Part shown: piece by piece, positions 26,101-38,900 of the stretch
Layout of the letters: the number at the start of each line of letters is the position of its first letter
Position numbering within the stretch: the first letter of the stretch is position 1
Origin: Pardosa pseudoannulata
Lineage: Eukaryota > Arthropoda > Arachnida > Araneae > Lycosidae
Assembly (NCBI GenBank): GCA_032207245.1
Contig: CM063506.1
Location: 45,186,756-45,250,755, forward strand
Direction of reading: 5' to 3'
Length of the DNA: 64,000 nt
Program-made: the position numbers and the translations under genes
The notes under the pieces: generated by a model
The model's database searches: none
Told to the model about the DNA's origin: nothing
The model's input: only the letters and a program-made list of their open reading frames with translations

Positions 26101-29100
26101 TTGATAACTCTTTGCAGCAATTCTATGAAATGAATGATGGCTAATTGTGAAAATGATGCTTTGATTTAACATGTTTTGTTGTGGATCACAGATTCACAGT
26201 AATACATCATGCTAAAAATTGAAATTAGACAGCTAGAAGCTTTCCTTAAATGTGAATATTTAAGGAAGAAGTATAAGAAAATATTAGATACTTAAGTGAA
26301 TTTGACAAAATTTCAGTGAAAAGTGCTGAAACAATGTTGGTTTTTATTGTATCTATTTAGAAGACATATGACTCCTCGTGGAAAGATGGTTGTCTTTGCC
26401 TTGAGAGGGTAGACTTCTAAGAGTAGATTCTCATTTAAAATTAGGGAACAGGCTAAAATCACCAGGTTTGGTTTTGCCAGCTCCAGCAGTATTTTTTGTT
26501 AACTTGGAGGACATTGTGACCATGAACCTATTTTACATGCTTCATCTGTCATTAATGAACATGATGGATCTTTGGCTGGCTTGAGTCTCAATCCCTGCCT
26601 TTGCCATCTGAGCTATCATGACTTTCTGAAAGAATTTTCAATGGGAGCAACATTTAACAAAGAGCTTATTTTACCCTCAGTTAGTAAAGCATCTTTTGGA
26701 CAATTAAATTAATATTTTGTTCCTCATCTCATTCAAAGTTACTTTTAAAAAAATCTCACTAATTATTTAGATATCTCAGGCTATCTATACCATCTAACTT
26801 TTACAAATATTCTGTAGTAATTCAACCCCCCTCCCCCCCAAAAAAAGGGTGATTGCAAAATTACTTATTGGTTCTAATATGTATTTCACAATATTTTCAA
26901 GTATTCTTCAAAGAAAATAGTGTTGGAAAGTTCATTCAATTTTCCAACCAAACTGGCATTTGTACAATTCACAAATTTTTTATTAAATTTTTTTTCCAGA
27001 CAATAAGCTCATAATAGAATTTGTTTCTTTTAAGCCTTCACCTCTATTTTTTCACACAAAAAAAGTTTATCTACAATGATTCATAAAATGTGTTTTCTAA
27101 ATATATTTTAACTGTTTAGTTATTTTTCATACGCTGCATAAATACTAAAAAGAAATCTTTTATCATAGTAAATGGCAGAATAGATTCAACTATTACTGCT
27201 GCTATTGAAACTCCAACTTTAAGTGAAGTTTTAGCTTTTATCAAGGTAATGGCAGATGGTTGTAATGCAAAGCTTGTATTAAAAGATTCAAATCAGGTAT
27301 GTTTGTTATTTTTTAAATTTATGTAGCATAACAAAGCTGAATATTAAATTTAAATGTGATATTCTTACATAATCTTTAATCTTAAAATACGTAAGATACT
27401 TTATTCTAAAAGATATAGGGGTATGGATACTTGTCCACTTATTTGTCAAGGTGTTCTGCACAGTGTGTATGTGTGTACACACACTAAAAATACATTAGAA
27501 CCTTGGTTATCTGAGCTAATTGGAACTGCTAGCACCACATATATCAGAAATCTCAGTTAAAAGAAACTGCATATTTTTTATTTATTTTTTAGTGAATTTT
27601 TTTAAACTTTATGTATTAAGTTGAATAATGAAAGATGCATTTTAAAAAACAGCAAAAATTTTAAGAAAATATTTTATTATTTAAATTTAATCTACATTAA
27701 TTTGTTAAATGTACAAGATTATTTTAAAAATTCTGTTACCTTTCATTGCAATAGTTCATAACCTCTAATCAATGGTTGCCCAATCATGCCAGTTTTTGAG
27801 CAACAGGTGATCTATCTCATTAGTGTAACATTGTTTCTTTGCCCCAAATATTTTAGGGTAGTTGTTAGTGCTTGAACACCTTCGACTTTTCATCCTCTAC
27901 ATTCACATAATTTTTTTTTCCATATACTTTAATCAATATAAAATTTTTGCTAAACTATTGATCTCCATATTTGGTAATACTATGTATATGACTAATATGA
28001 TATATATTAGATATTCAGAAAAAAAAATCAGCCTGGTTAACAGAAACCTCTGTTAATCAAAGCTTGGATAATTGGTGTTCTACTGTATAAATATATACCT
28101 CTATAATATGCAATTAATCACAAAATCAATTAATCACAGCAGCAACTAATCACAAAATTACTATGACCTTTGAAATATTCTTGAAAGAATAGGAAACTGT
28201 ATATACTCTTAATGATGAGTGCTTCCCTTTTAAAAAGTCTCTACTGCATTAACATTGCTGTTTTTGCAAATTGCCAGATTCAGCCAGTATGTACTAACTC
28301 AAATGTGACAAATTAGTTTTAAGTTATTTTTATATTATAATCTTCAGTAATGTTTGTGTATTCATTTAATACCTCAAACCCTAAAGAAGAATTCAAATTT
28401 TATTTATGGTATTCTTTTAATAAAATCATACTTTTTAAATTTTAAAACTTTTTCATTTATGTTGGTTGCATTGAGTTATGACTGCTTATTAAAAATTTGA
28501 TAATTTCAGAATCCCATGATATTAAAGGCCTACAAAGGAGCTACTTGCAACCACAGTTTGACAGTTATTAATGTTGGTAATCTTCCAGTTGTGTATGATA
28601 TATACATTGATGGAGACAATGATGTTCTCTCTGTGTCACCTAGCTCACTAAATCTCCAACCAAATCAGTGTTCTACAATATCTGTTTCTTTTACTCCATC
28701 ATCATATCACAGTGTTAAAGGGTAAGCTTATGTCATGGATATTAAAGTTTTCATTTGTATATAAACAAGAGTGGCCAAGACATCAACTGCGAAGACATTT
28801 TAGGTAGTCCATGTGACCATCCCGATAATGATCTCAGATATTAATAATTTAATTTATGACTTATGACATAGAATTAATAAATTATTTAAAATAAAAATTT
28901 ACTACAGTTTATACTTTAAAACCTAAAACAAACTGTGCAAAATAATACAATGAATTTGTTGTTTTACAATGGAGAATTAATATCACATCAGTCACGGTTG
29001 AGGAAATTATTAAATTAAGATGTGACATACTTCTTAAATCTAGAGCATCTAGGGATACTGATTTTTGAAGATTAATTTCTGAGGAAATGTTTCCAAATAT

Positions 29101-32100
29101 TTACAAATTGATTTTGTATTTGAAATCATACTTTGGTTCGATGTATGTTTGCAAATCTGCTTTTTCAAGCATGAATGTCATAAAAACCAAACATTGGGTT
29201 GCATTTGACAGATGAACATTTAATTTTGTGTTTACGCATTGCAATAAGCTTGTGCCAGCCACAATATGATAAACTTGTCACAGATATACAGTGCCAAATT
29301 TCAATTAAACAAAGTGAATAGGAGGGTCAATTTTTGATATATGAATATTTTCGTCAGTAAATTTTTATTTTGTAAATATTAATATTAATTTTTTTAGAAA
29401 AATTAGACAATTTATCATTTTTTCTTGTTACTGAAAATAAATATATAAACATGTACATTACATTACTTTAGCTCTGCCATTGGTAGCCCGCCTTTGATTT
29501 TTTAAATGTGGAGTAGACCACAGATTCCAAAAGTTTGGCCACCCCTGGTATATAATATACTGTCTTTTTTCCCCCTAAAACATTGAGACCACAAATGTTA
29601 GATGTCACACAATATGCATATAATCAAGATGGTATTCAAGGATGAAAATAAAAAGGGAAGAATATTACTGGTTAGAACTATTGCTGCATCTTTTATTCCT
29701 ATTGCACTTCTTTTATACAATGATGTTAGCAACAATGCCTAATTTTCAACCTAAAAATCTTTTAAAAAAACAAAAAACATAATACTTCTAAGAAAAGAAG
29801 TATTGTACAAGGTTTTCTATTTCAGTCCGTATGGTCATCTTAAAGTAGCCCCCTCCCCAAATAATTGACCCCAAACAATCAATAACAAGCAGGAAGAGTT
29901 TCATTAAAAATGGAGTCATCTGAAGAATGACATTGAAACGACATTGGATGTTGATTCATTGGGTGTTCTTAGCAACTAGTTTACAGTGTGAAAAGTGAAT
30001 GCATCATATGTGCTTAGGTGCATACTATTTATGAGATAAAATTTTTTGGTATTTTTTTTTTCTTGTGAAAAACATTGTATGTGTTACACATAATTGAATA
30101 CAGTATCTGTTTTCTTAATGTGACAAAATAATTATTTTGATTTTGCATGCATTTTAATGTGTATTCTGTTGTTTAGAACATTACAGTTTTATATATTCAG
30201 GACATTTATTATTCTACCATTTTTAGGCATTTAAAATGTTAGGTAAATTTCTAAATAGTAGGTGCAGAAAAGTTTATTTTTAGATAGTTAAATATCTCAT
30301 TTGTCATATTTTTCAAGACATAAAACACATTTTTGCTGAGAAAAAAGACTTTAAATTAGATTAATTTATTTTCTGAAGGTAACATTCAGACGGATAACAT
30401 AGTTTAGATCAGTGGTTTTTCACCACTTTTTACTTGTGAATCAACCCCTTTTCATTACAAATACCTTGCCATGAATTTCCAAATGAAGTAGCTCTGTAAA
30501 GCTATAAAATGAAAAAATTACAACTTTAACTTTAAAGTTCATAATAGAAACATGAAACTGAAATGTAAATAAAGCATTTGGACAGTTAAAGTATTACCTT
30601 GTGTTTTGAATAATAAAGGTATTATTAAGTGTTAGAGTATATAGTATTGACAGCAAGTAAGCAAATTTTTACGTTGTTTATGTTAACAGCCAAAAAGGGC
30701 TATTATAATTTTCATAAAAAATGAAAATGGTTACAAATATTTTATTTTATATTAAACCCTTAGTTCACCCCTAAGCTTTGCCCCTTCCCCTAAAAAAAAG
30801 TTTAAGTACCCCTCAGTGGTAGACAGGAACCCTGGGGGTTCTGATACCTTTTTGTAAATTAGATGTAAGTAATAAAGAGAGCTTTTTCAAATTGAGTGAT
30901 AGTATCAAAAGTGAAGATTTGCTGAATTCTATATATTTTTTACTATATAGTTTATTGTGAAATGTATTAGGTATTTATCAATCTTATTAAAAAATTTAGT
31001 AAATAAATTATTCAGAGTTTTTTTTTATTTAATTTAAAAACTACATATGTATTATTTAACTTAAATAACATACATTGATTAATAAAATAATTTTTTTTTC
31101 TAAATTTTAATACAAATATAAAATGATATTGTAATCATACTGGGATATTAGGCATCAGAAAGTTATTTAGAAACTGTTTCCTGTTAGAATATGTACTATC
31201 TAATGAAAATTGTTAATTTTCCAATATGTTTGTACATGTTAAATCTTTCAGAAACCTACTGGCAGCTGCTGAACCTCATGGGCAAGTTTTCTCTGTGACT
31301 GAAATCATTGGACAAGTCAAGGAAAATTCTGTTAAATCTCATCTTAACATTCCACAATTACCATCTTCAAAACCTACGAGAGATTCAATCGATTTTGTTT
31401 CTGAGTCATCATCTTTGATTGAATGTAACAAAAAATATCTTGCTTGGGGTGGTGTTGATATTGGGGAAGCAAGTGGGTAGGTTATGACTTTGTATATTAA
31501 ATTTGTCATGAGTAATGTTTCATGAAAATGTTTATAATAGGGAAAAAACTATTATTACATTTATTAAAATTTTTTCAATAAATTTGGGATATAAAATATG
31601 CTATTTATTTTTATGTAAGGATTAGGTATATATAGATTTATGAATAAAACCCTTGATATTCAAATATATCAGAACTGACTCTTTTGCAAAAGTACTTACT
31701 GGAGTTTAACATAGTGTTTTGAAAAATCTGGATTAAAATAGAATGTTGTAATTCAAAGAAATTTGAGAGCCACTGCTAAAGTCATGACTGGAATACCCTA
31801 CAAAATTAATTTTTAAATTCATTTATTATAATTTATTTTAAATTCATTTATTAAGTTATTTGTAGTTAACTTAACCATTTAACTACAAATGTAAATTTAT
31901 GAGTTTATAAAATATGGTATACAAACTAATAAAACTTAGTAGAATATAATGTAAATGAAAAAAATTGGCTTAATTTATGTACTTAATTTTGCATTTGTAT
32001 TTATTTTTATTTTTGTTAAAAAATGATTTAGTGTTAACTTATAATACAATTTGCATGTTGGTCGTCCCACTGTATTACAGATTTTAGTTATTTCTAATTT

Positions 32101-35100
32101 AAGAGTTTTAAAAATATATTTACTTCAATATTTTTAATGTTCTAAAATGTATGAAGGTTAAAGTGTTAATTTGGATGTTACTTTATGCAAAATTTAAATT
32201 ATCATAGAACCCATGCATTTATGCTTGAAAAATTTACAGCTTTCAATTATTTGAGAAAATTGGTTAACTGTCATGATCTTACACCTTTTGTTTTAATTAA
32301 AACTAAATGCCATAATCATTTTTAATTTTGTCAATAAAAATCTCTTAAAATATTGTGCATTCTTGTAACATTAAATTGTTTATGTATGTATTTTAAAATA
32401 AGTTTTTCTTTTATTTAGGCTAAAAACATGCACAATTAGGAATCCAAATCAAAATACTGTACGAGTTAAACTTTTCATCAAAACCTGTTTTCAAGAATTT
32501 TTAGTATGGATTCTATTTTTTATATCTTTTAAGTATCTTTTTGTGATAATTTTAGTATTTTTCCATTTTTAAATGCCTGAAATATTAGCTATAATAATTT
32601 CACATTGTATATTTTTGAATATAAGCCGGAGGGTTTACGCTGTAATTGTCTCTCATGGAAGCTCTACCAACTATTGATTTTGAATAAAGTTAGCTTTTCT
32701 TTTCTATTACAGGTGTTGAAATACTTATTGGTAGACAGTGTATAATAATTTTTGCTTAGTATCGATTATGGTAATAGTTTACTATCAAAATTACTAATTG
32801 TTTATTTGTAATCTTAACAAGAAACAGCATTGAATCTTTAATAGAATATTCCATTCAAAGTGTGTATGTGTGTGTGGGGGGGGAGTTATGTAGTTATATT
32901 CTCAGGCTGCATATTTTTTGCAAAAGTTTTCAAATAATTGCTGCATTAATTTCTCATAATTTCAAAATTATTGCTACATATTTTATTGGGCCCTATATAT
33001 AAACTTTTTTTTTTTTTTAATTTGGAGACTTGGTTACTAATTTATACTAATAAAAAATTTTATTTAGTTTTTGTAATTTTGCTTTTAGGTACTTGTTTTT
33101 TGTATTTTTTGTAGATTCCTTTTACTTTGGGTGGGGGGATATTTTTACTTTTGTGCTTAATTTTAGTTATTTTTGTATAAAACAAATTTTTGTATAATTT
33201 TCATTTTTGTATAAAACAAATTTTTCTGTAATATTTTATCTTTACCCTTTTTTCAATATTTTTTAAATTTAGCTGATAGATGATTCTGGAAAAAAGACAT
33301 CCATTTATGAATTGACACTGACTGCAAAAGAAGAAAAATTAGTATCAGTGACTTTCATACCTAAAAGTGTTGCATCATATTCTGGTTTGCTCTGCATAAA
33401 ACTGCTGTCTGAAAACAACAATAGAGTATTTTCGGTAATTAAACTTTGAAATTTTTTTCCTTTTATTGTAAAACTTATGTCCTTTACACATTTACTGCTA
33501 TAAACAAGATATCAATAAAGTTAGTAAAAAAAGTAAATATAGTACATATTTTTTTCTTTTCATAAACCCTTTTTTGGTCATAGATAGGTCTGTATAATCT
33601 ACTGAAGAGCTGAAGGCCAAAAGTGTAGACTTTTTTTCTTTTGCTAGTTGCATTACATTATTTAGGTTTCTTTTTGCTTTACTAAAACTGCTGTATTATT
33701 CAAATTTATACCAATACAATTTAAAATTTTTTCCAGTCTATAACATTGCTGCATTGAAATAAGATGGCAGTATACATTTTATGGTATATAACACCGAGAG
33801 TTATCTTGCCACATTTTATAATATGTAATGTAAAAAATTATCTTGCCTCTAGTTCCCATTGAATATTGTTGAAAGACAAAATATCTCATCTGTTGCATTG
33901 AATGTGTTAAGATATATGCTTGCTTTCAATTCATCATGGCAGTGAAAAATTTTTATTTTAGAAGTAGCATTTAAAATTCTAAAAATGATATATTTTTGTT
34001 TATACACTAATAAGACAAAATGTTACAGTATAAATGATAATCTGGAAGTGGGTATTTATAGAGTTAAAAAATGTAAGCAATTAGTTTCAACTACTATTCC
34101 AGACATGCCAACTACTCCGGATTTTCCGGAGTTGTTCCTGAGAAATGAGGAAATTTGATAACTCCAAAAACTCCTCAATTGCTCTGAAAAATAACAAAAC
34201 AGCTAAAAGATTACAATTCAATTATATACAAAGTTTTGCAAAAATAAAAGGCTGAGTTTTACTCTTCGCACAGTAATGCTGCATGTTAAAAGTTTTCAGT
34301 ACTGTGCTGAAAAACCAAATTGAATTTAGGTCAAATTTGAGTAGGTAAGCTCTAGAATCCCTGATGACAGAAAAATGGAAATATTTTAAACAGGCTCAAT
34401 GTTACTGTAAGAAACACTTCTGAAAAGTAAGTTGTTAAAGCTAAAGAAGCTACTCCTAAATTTTTAAATGCATAAATTTTAATTTACCTTTTACAATTTA
34501 GTACTGTGTAAATATTTTAAATCTAATTTTAATTTAGAAACTAATAAGATATGTATTTATGTAGAATCTGTAATTAACATGTTAAAAGTTTTAAACTGTT
34601 GCTCCTGACACAAATGCCTGAATGTTGGCATGTCTGCTATTCACCAACTCACAATATCTGTATACAAATCTCTTTTTAATACAGATTTACGTTTTTGCTA
34701 TTCACTTATTATTTTATATAAATTCGTTAGTTGTCTTTAAATCCTTAAATTCATTTTCTGAGAAACATTTTACCCCTTTAATAAATATAATTTCTCAAAA
34801 TGTTTTTGAGTTATTGAAATAAAACTGCACTAAAATGCTTTATCAATTTTTATCTATGTTATGAACCAAACTACTCTTGCCATGTTCATTGATTTACTTA
34901 AATGATATTTTGAAAGAAAAGTTTTTGTACAAAATTTGAAATATTTCTATAACTTTTAGAAGTACAGTAAATCTTTTTGTTTATAACACAAGTATCAATG
35001 CTATTTATATGCTGTATAAATATTATTGAAATTTGTTACAGGAGGTTTTGTGTCAACCCAAATTTTCACTGAAATTTTGCTAAAAATCACCAATATTTTG

Positions 35101-35593
35101 AAAATGAATAAGAATTTCAGTGATATTTCTTTTCATTTCATATACTTATATCTCACTAGCTGTTTAGTGTCCATTTTTTTGTCTGAGTAGTTAAGAATTC
35201 TCAGAGAAAAGTTATATTGTTGCTGTTGTTACTAAGGCCACTTGGACGAGCCAAGCTCCTGAGCTGGAAGCTACTTGATTTAAGGCAAAACTTTGTCATT
35301 CTTTTTGATGAGAACTGCTAGAGGGATAAAATGGGTTTAAGCTTAGAGAACATTGTAACCATAAACCTATTGTACATACCCCAGCTGCTGATGGTTAACA
35401 CAGTAGTCTTTGGCCAGCTTAAGCCTCAACTCACAACCCTCCAGCTATAAGTTGACATCTTTGTTAACTTAGCTATTACAGCTCTAGATTACATTTGTTT
35501 CAAAATTGGTATTATTTTTTACATTATTTTATCCTGTTGATTAGGTATGACACAATAATTTCATTATACCAGGAATACAACACCCATGATTAT

Positions 35594-35642
<49 letters not shown>

Positions 35643-35917
35643 TTAAAAGGTGTAAATAATTTCACAGAACAAATAAAAAAAAAATTCATCATTGTGATCT
35701 TTTATTTTTGGGTTACAGATGAAACCAGCAAAATAAAACAATTTATTATCTTAAAATGAATAAAAGATTTTATTCCATAAATTTATTAAATCAGGTGATT
35801 GTAGGGTAATCTGGAATTCCAAGATTTTTCAACTATCTTTCCGGGTTTGGAAATAATGTTCTGGGTTGAAAATTTCCACCATGGTAGATTGAATTCAAAG
35901 AAGCATGAATTCAAAGA

Positions 35918-35973
<56 letters not shown>

Positions 35974-38900
35974 ATATAAAAAAAAAAAATAAAAAAAAAA
36001 AAAATAAAAATAAATAATAATAAAAAAAAAAAAAAAATATATAAGAAAAAATAAAATAAAAAATAAAAAAAAAATTTAAAAAAAAAAAAAAAAATTTTTT
36101 TAAATAAATTTGAAAATTAAATTGGAAAAATAAATTTGAAAAGAAACCTTTTTAAGGTTTCTTGTCAAACTTTTTTTATTGCTTGTTTCGGATGCAGAGT
36201 ATTTTACTACAGTCAGCATTTCTGATCATCTTGGGGGGTAAATGAGGTGATTTGCATAAATTTGACCTTCATACAGGTTTTGATTGATTTGCATAAGCAT
36301 AGCATTGCGAGGACACATCCTCACAACTCTTATGGAGGGGGGGGGATATTTTACATCTATGTCTGGCTGTAGTTTTATATAGCACTTATTGTACTATGAA
36401 ACAAGCTTATCATAAATAAAATATTTTTTATATTCAAAATTTAAAATCCAATTCTAAGAAGGCTAATTTATTAAGCATCTAAGAGTGAGATTCTCCAAAA
36501 GAATTTTGGTAAGTTTTTTATTTTAATTGTTAAAATTAAAGCAGTTGCTGCTTTAATTTACTAACAATTAAAATTAATGCTTGAAATTTACTAATAATGC
36601 ATTAAATCTAATGTTAGTTACATGCAATTATTTGTTATAAGTAATTAACCTTTTTTAGATCCTGGTTTTTGGTTACAAATGATAGAAATTTCACAGTTTT
36701 TTACTTAGAGGCACAATCACCCCTGTTAAATATAAACTAAAGAAACAATAAATACCTAAAAATAGAAATATTATGTATGTGACTTGAATAAAATGTTAAA
36801 TACATTTTAATAAAATAATTCTTAATTAATTTCGCAAATAATCATGCTCTTACAACTAGAAATGAAAAAGATTGGTATCTAAACATTTGATAAAAATTGT
36901 GAAACTGAAATGTTAAAGGAATAAGCCAAAAAGATAAAACTGAATAAGCAAGTCTTGTCAAAAGCAGCAAAAGTTATATGAAAATACTTTTCAAACTCTA
37001 TCAACTTTTAAAATATTTTGAATTTTAAGTAATACAACTATTCTAAAGATACAATTGCCTTCCATTTTGGGAATTTTATCTCCATACCTTCATATAGGAT
37101 GAATTTGACTTGCCTAATACCTTCTCAGGGTTTTCCTAAATCACCATGCAAAATTTAATAAATATATTCCAGCCATTTTGGAGTGTATAGAGAACATATA
37201 TATAAATATTGAAAATTATACATAAAAATTTAAAAAAAGCAAACAGGGATTACACATTTCAATTTTGAAAACTAAAAAAAAAAAGTATCGTGAAGGAAGA
37301 CAAAACATCTGACAGAATAACTTTCTTTAAATTGTTTCTTTTTAAAATGTTTGAAAATTTATCATTAATAGTATTTTTCATTCATTTATAAATATTTATT
37401 TTAACTTACAGGTCATTAAGGATTTCATTGTATTTAATATAAAATCCTAAGCTATTAAACCACTATAATAGCTTATAACACTGATATGACTGAATATTGA
37501 ACTCTTTAATAACATTCTTATTTATATTTTTAACTCTTAAATGACATTCTTATTTATATTTTTTTCTTTTCTGTGTTTTAGGTTACTCTGAGTGGTTATG
37601 GAGGGAAGTCCAATCTAAAAGTTCTTGGTTTATCAGAAGGTGAAAGAACTGGCTATTGTTTAGATGTTGAGGCATCAGATGAGTCAGATATTGTTTATAA
37701 AAATATAATTTTTCATAATGTTGGCTATCGACCTGCTTTTGTGAAATTGCTTATAACTTATGGTAAGTTTAACTGTTGTGTTTACTCACCAAAATGATTT
37801 GTCTAATGGTGTGCTTTCTTTTTGTTCTCTGTGAAAGACAGAATTTGATAATAAAAAGTATTCAGTATTTTAATTTTTGCTGCTTTTAAGGGTGAACATG
37901 CAACATGCAACATTTTATCTTGTGAAATCTGCTATAACTACAGTTTACTTTGCTTAATGTGATTGCGGTTAATGTTATCAATCGCTTATTGTTATCAAAA
38001 TCACTTAATCCCGATTTTCTCTATTCATTTATAAGATAAATTATCGCTTTATTGATCGTTACATTGGCTAAATGCTATCAGTTTTCGAATCTCATTTTAA
38101 CTGCCAAAAGAATATTTATGATGTATTAAGCAATATTAAGATTATTAGGCAATGTATTAAGTATAGTGCAAATGTAATAGAGCTGGTAAAGATGAGCAAG
38201 TTGAAAAGGCTCTAAGACTTTGGTTTAAAAATGTTCGAGAACGTGATGCTCCAGTCAGTAGACCCTTTATGTAACAAAAAGCAGAAAGTTTTGCTGCTCT
38301 TATATTATACTAGGATAATATACAGTACATAAATATAAGGTGAGTTTTTTCATTTTATTTTGAAATTTAGTATGTGTGAATTAAAGGGAGGGGGTGTATA
38401 TTTATCTATTTTTGCATATCGTTTATTGTTATCAAAAATCACGGTATCCCAAACTGATCACATTAAGCAGAGTCCACTGTATTATCAAAAAGTTAAGAAA
38501 ATGCAGTTTTTGCTGCAAACTTTCCCAGTTTGAAAGTTAGACACACATTTGCAAATATCATTGAATCTGATCTGTTAATCCTTGATCAAGGCCAATATCT
38601 GGAGTAACAAGTTTGTATGCTTCAAGTAAAATCATGGTTTCTGCGCACCTTGAAAGTCATGGAAAATCATGGATTTAGACAATGGATTAATTTTGTCATG
38701 GAAAGTCTTGATTTTTCAAGTAAAATGAGTAAAAGTCATGGAAAGTCATGGATCCACTAAACTACCGATTAAAAAAATGCATTGAATTGTTTAATTCTAT
38801 TTTTACTTGTCATTTGGCTGAAGTTACTGAGTTTGGTGTTTATGTATTATCTTATTGATCCTATTGCCAAGTAAAATTTGTTCACCAAGGAAACTCAAAG

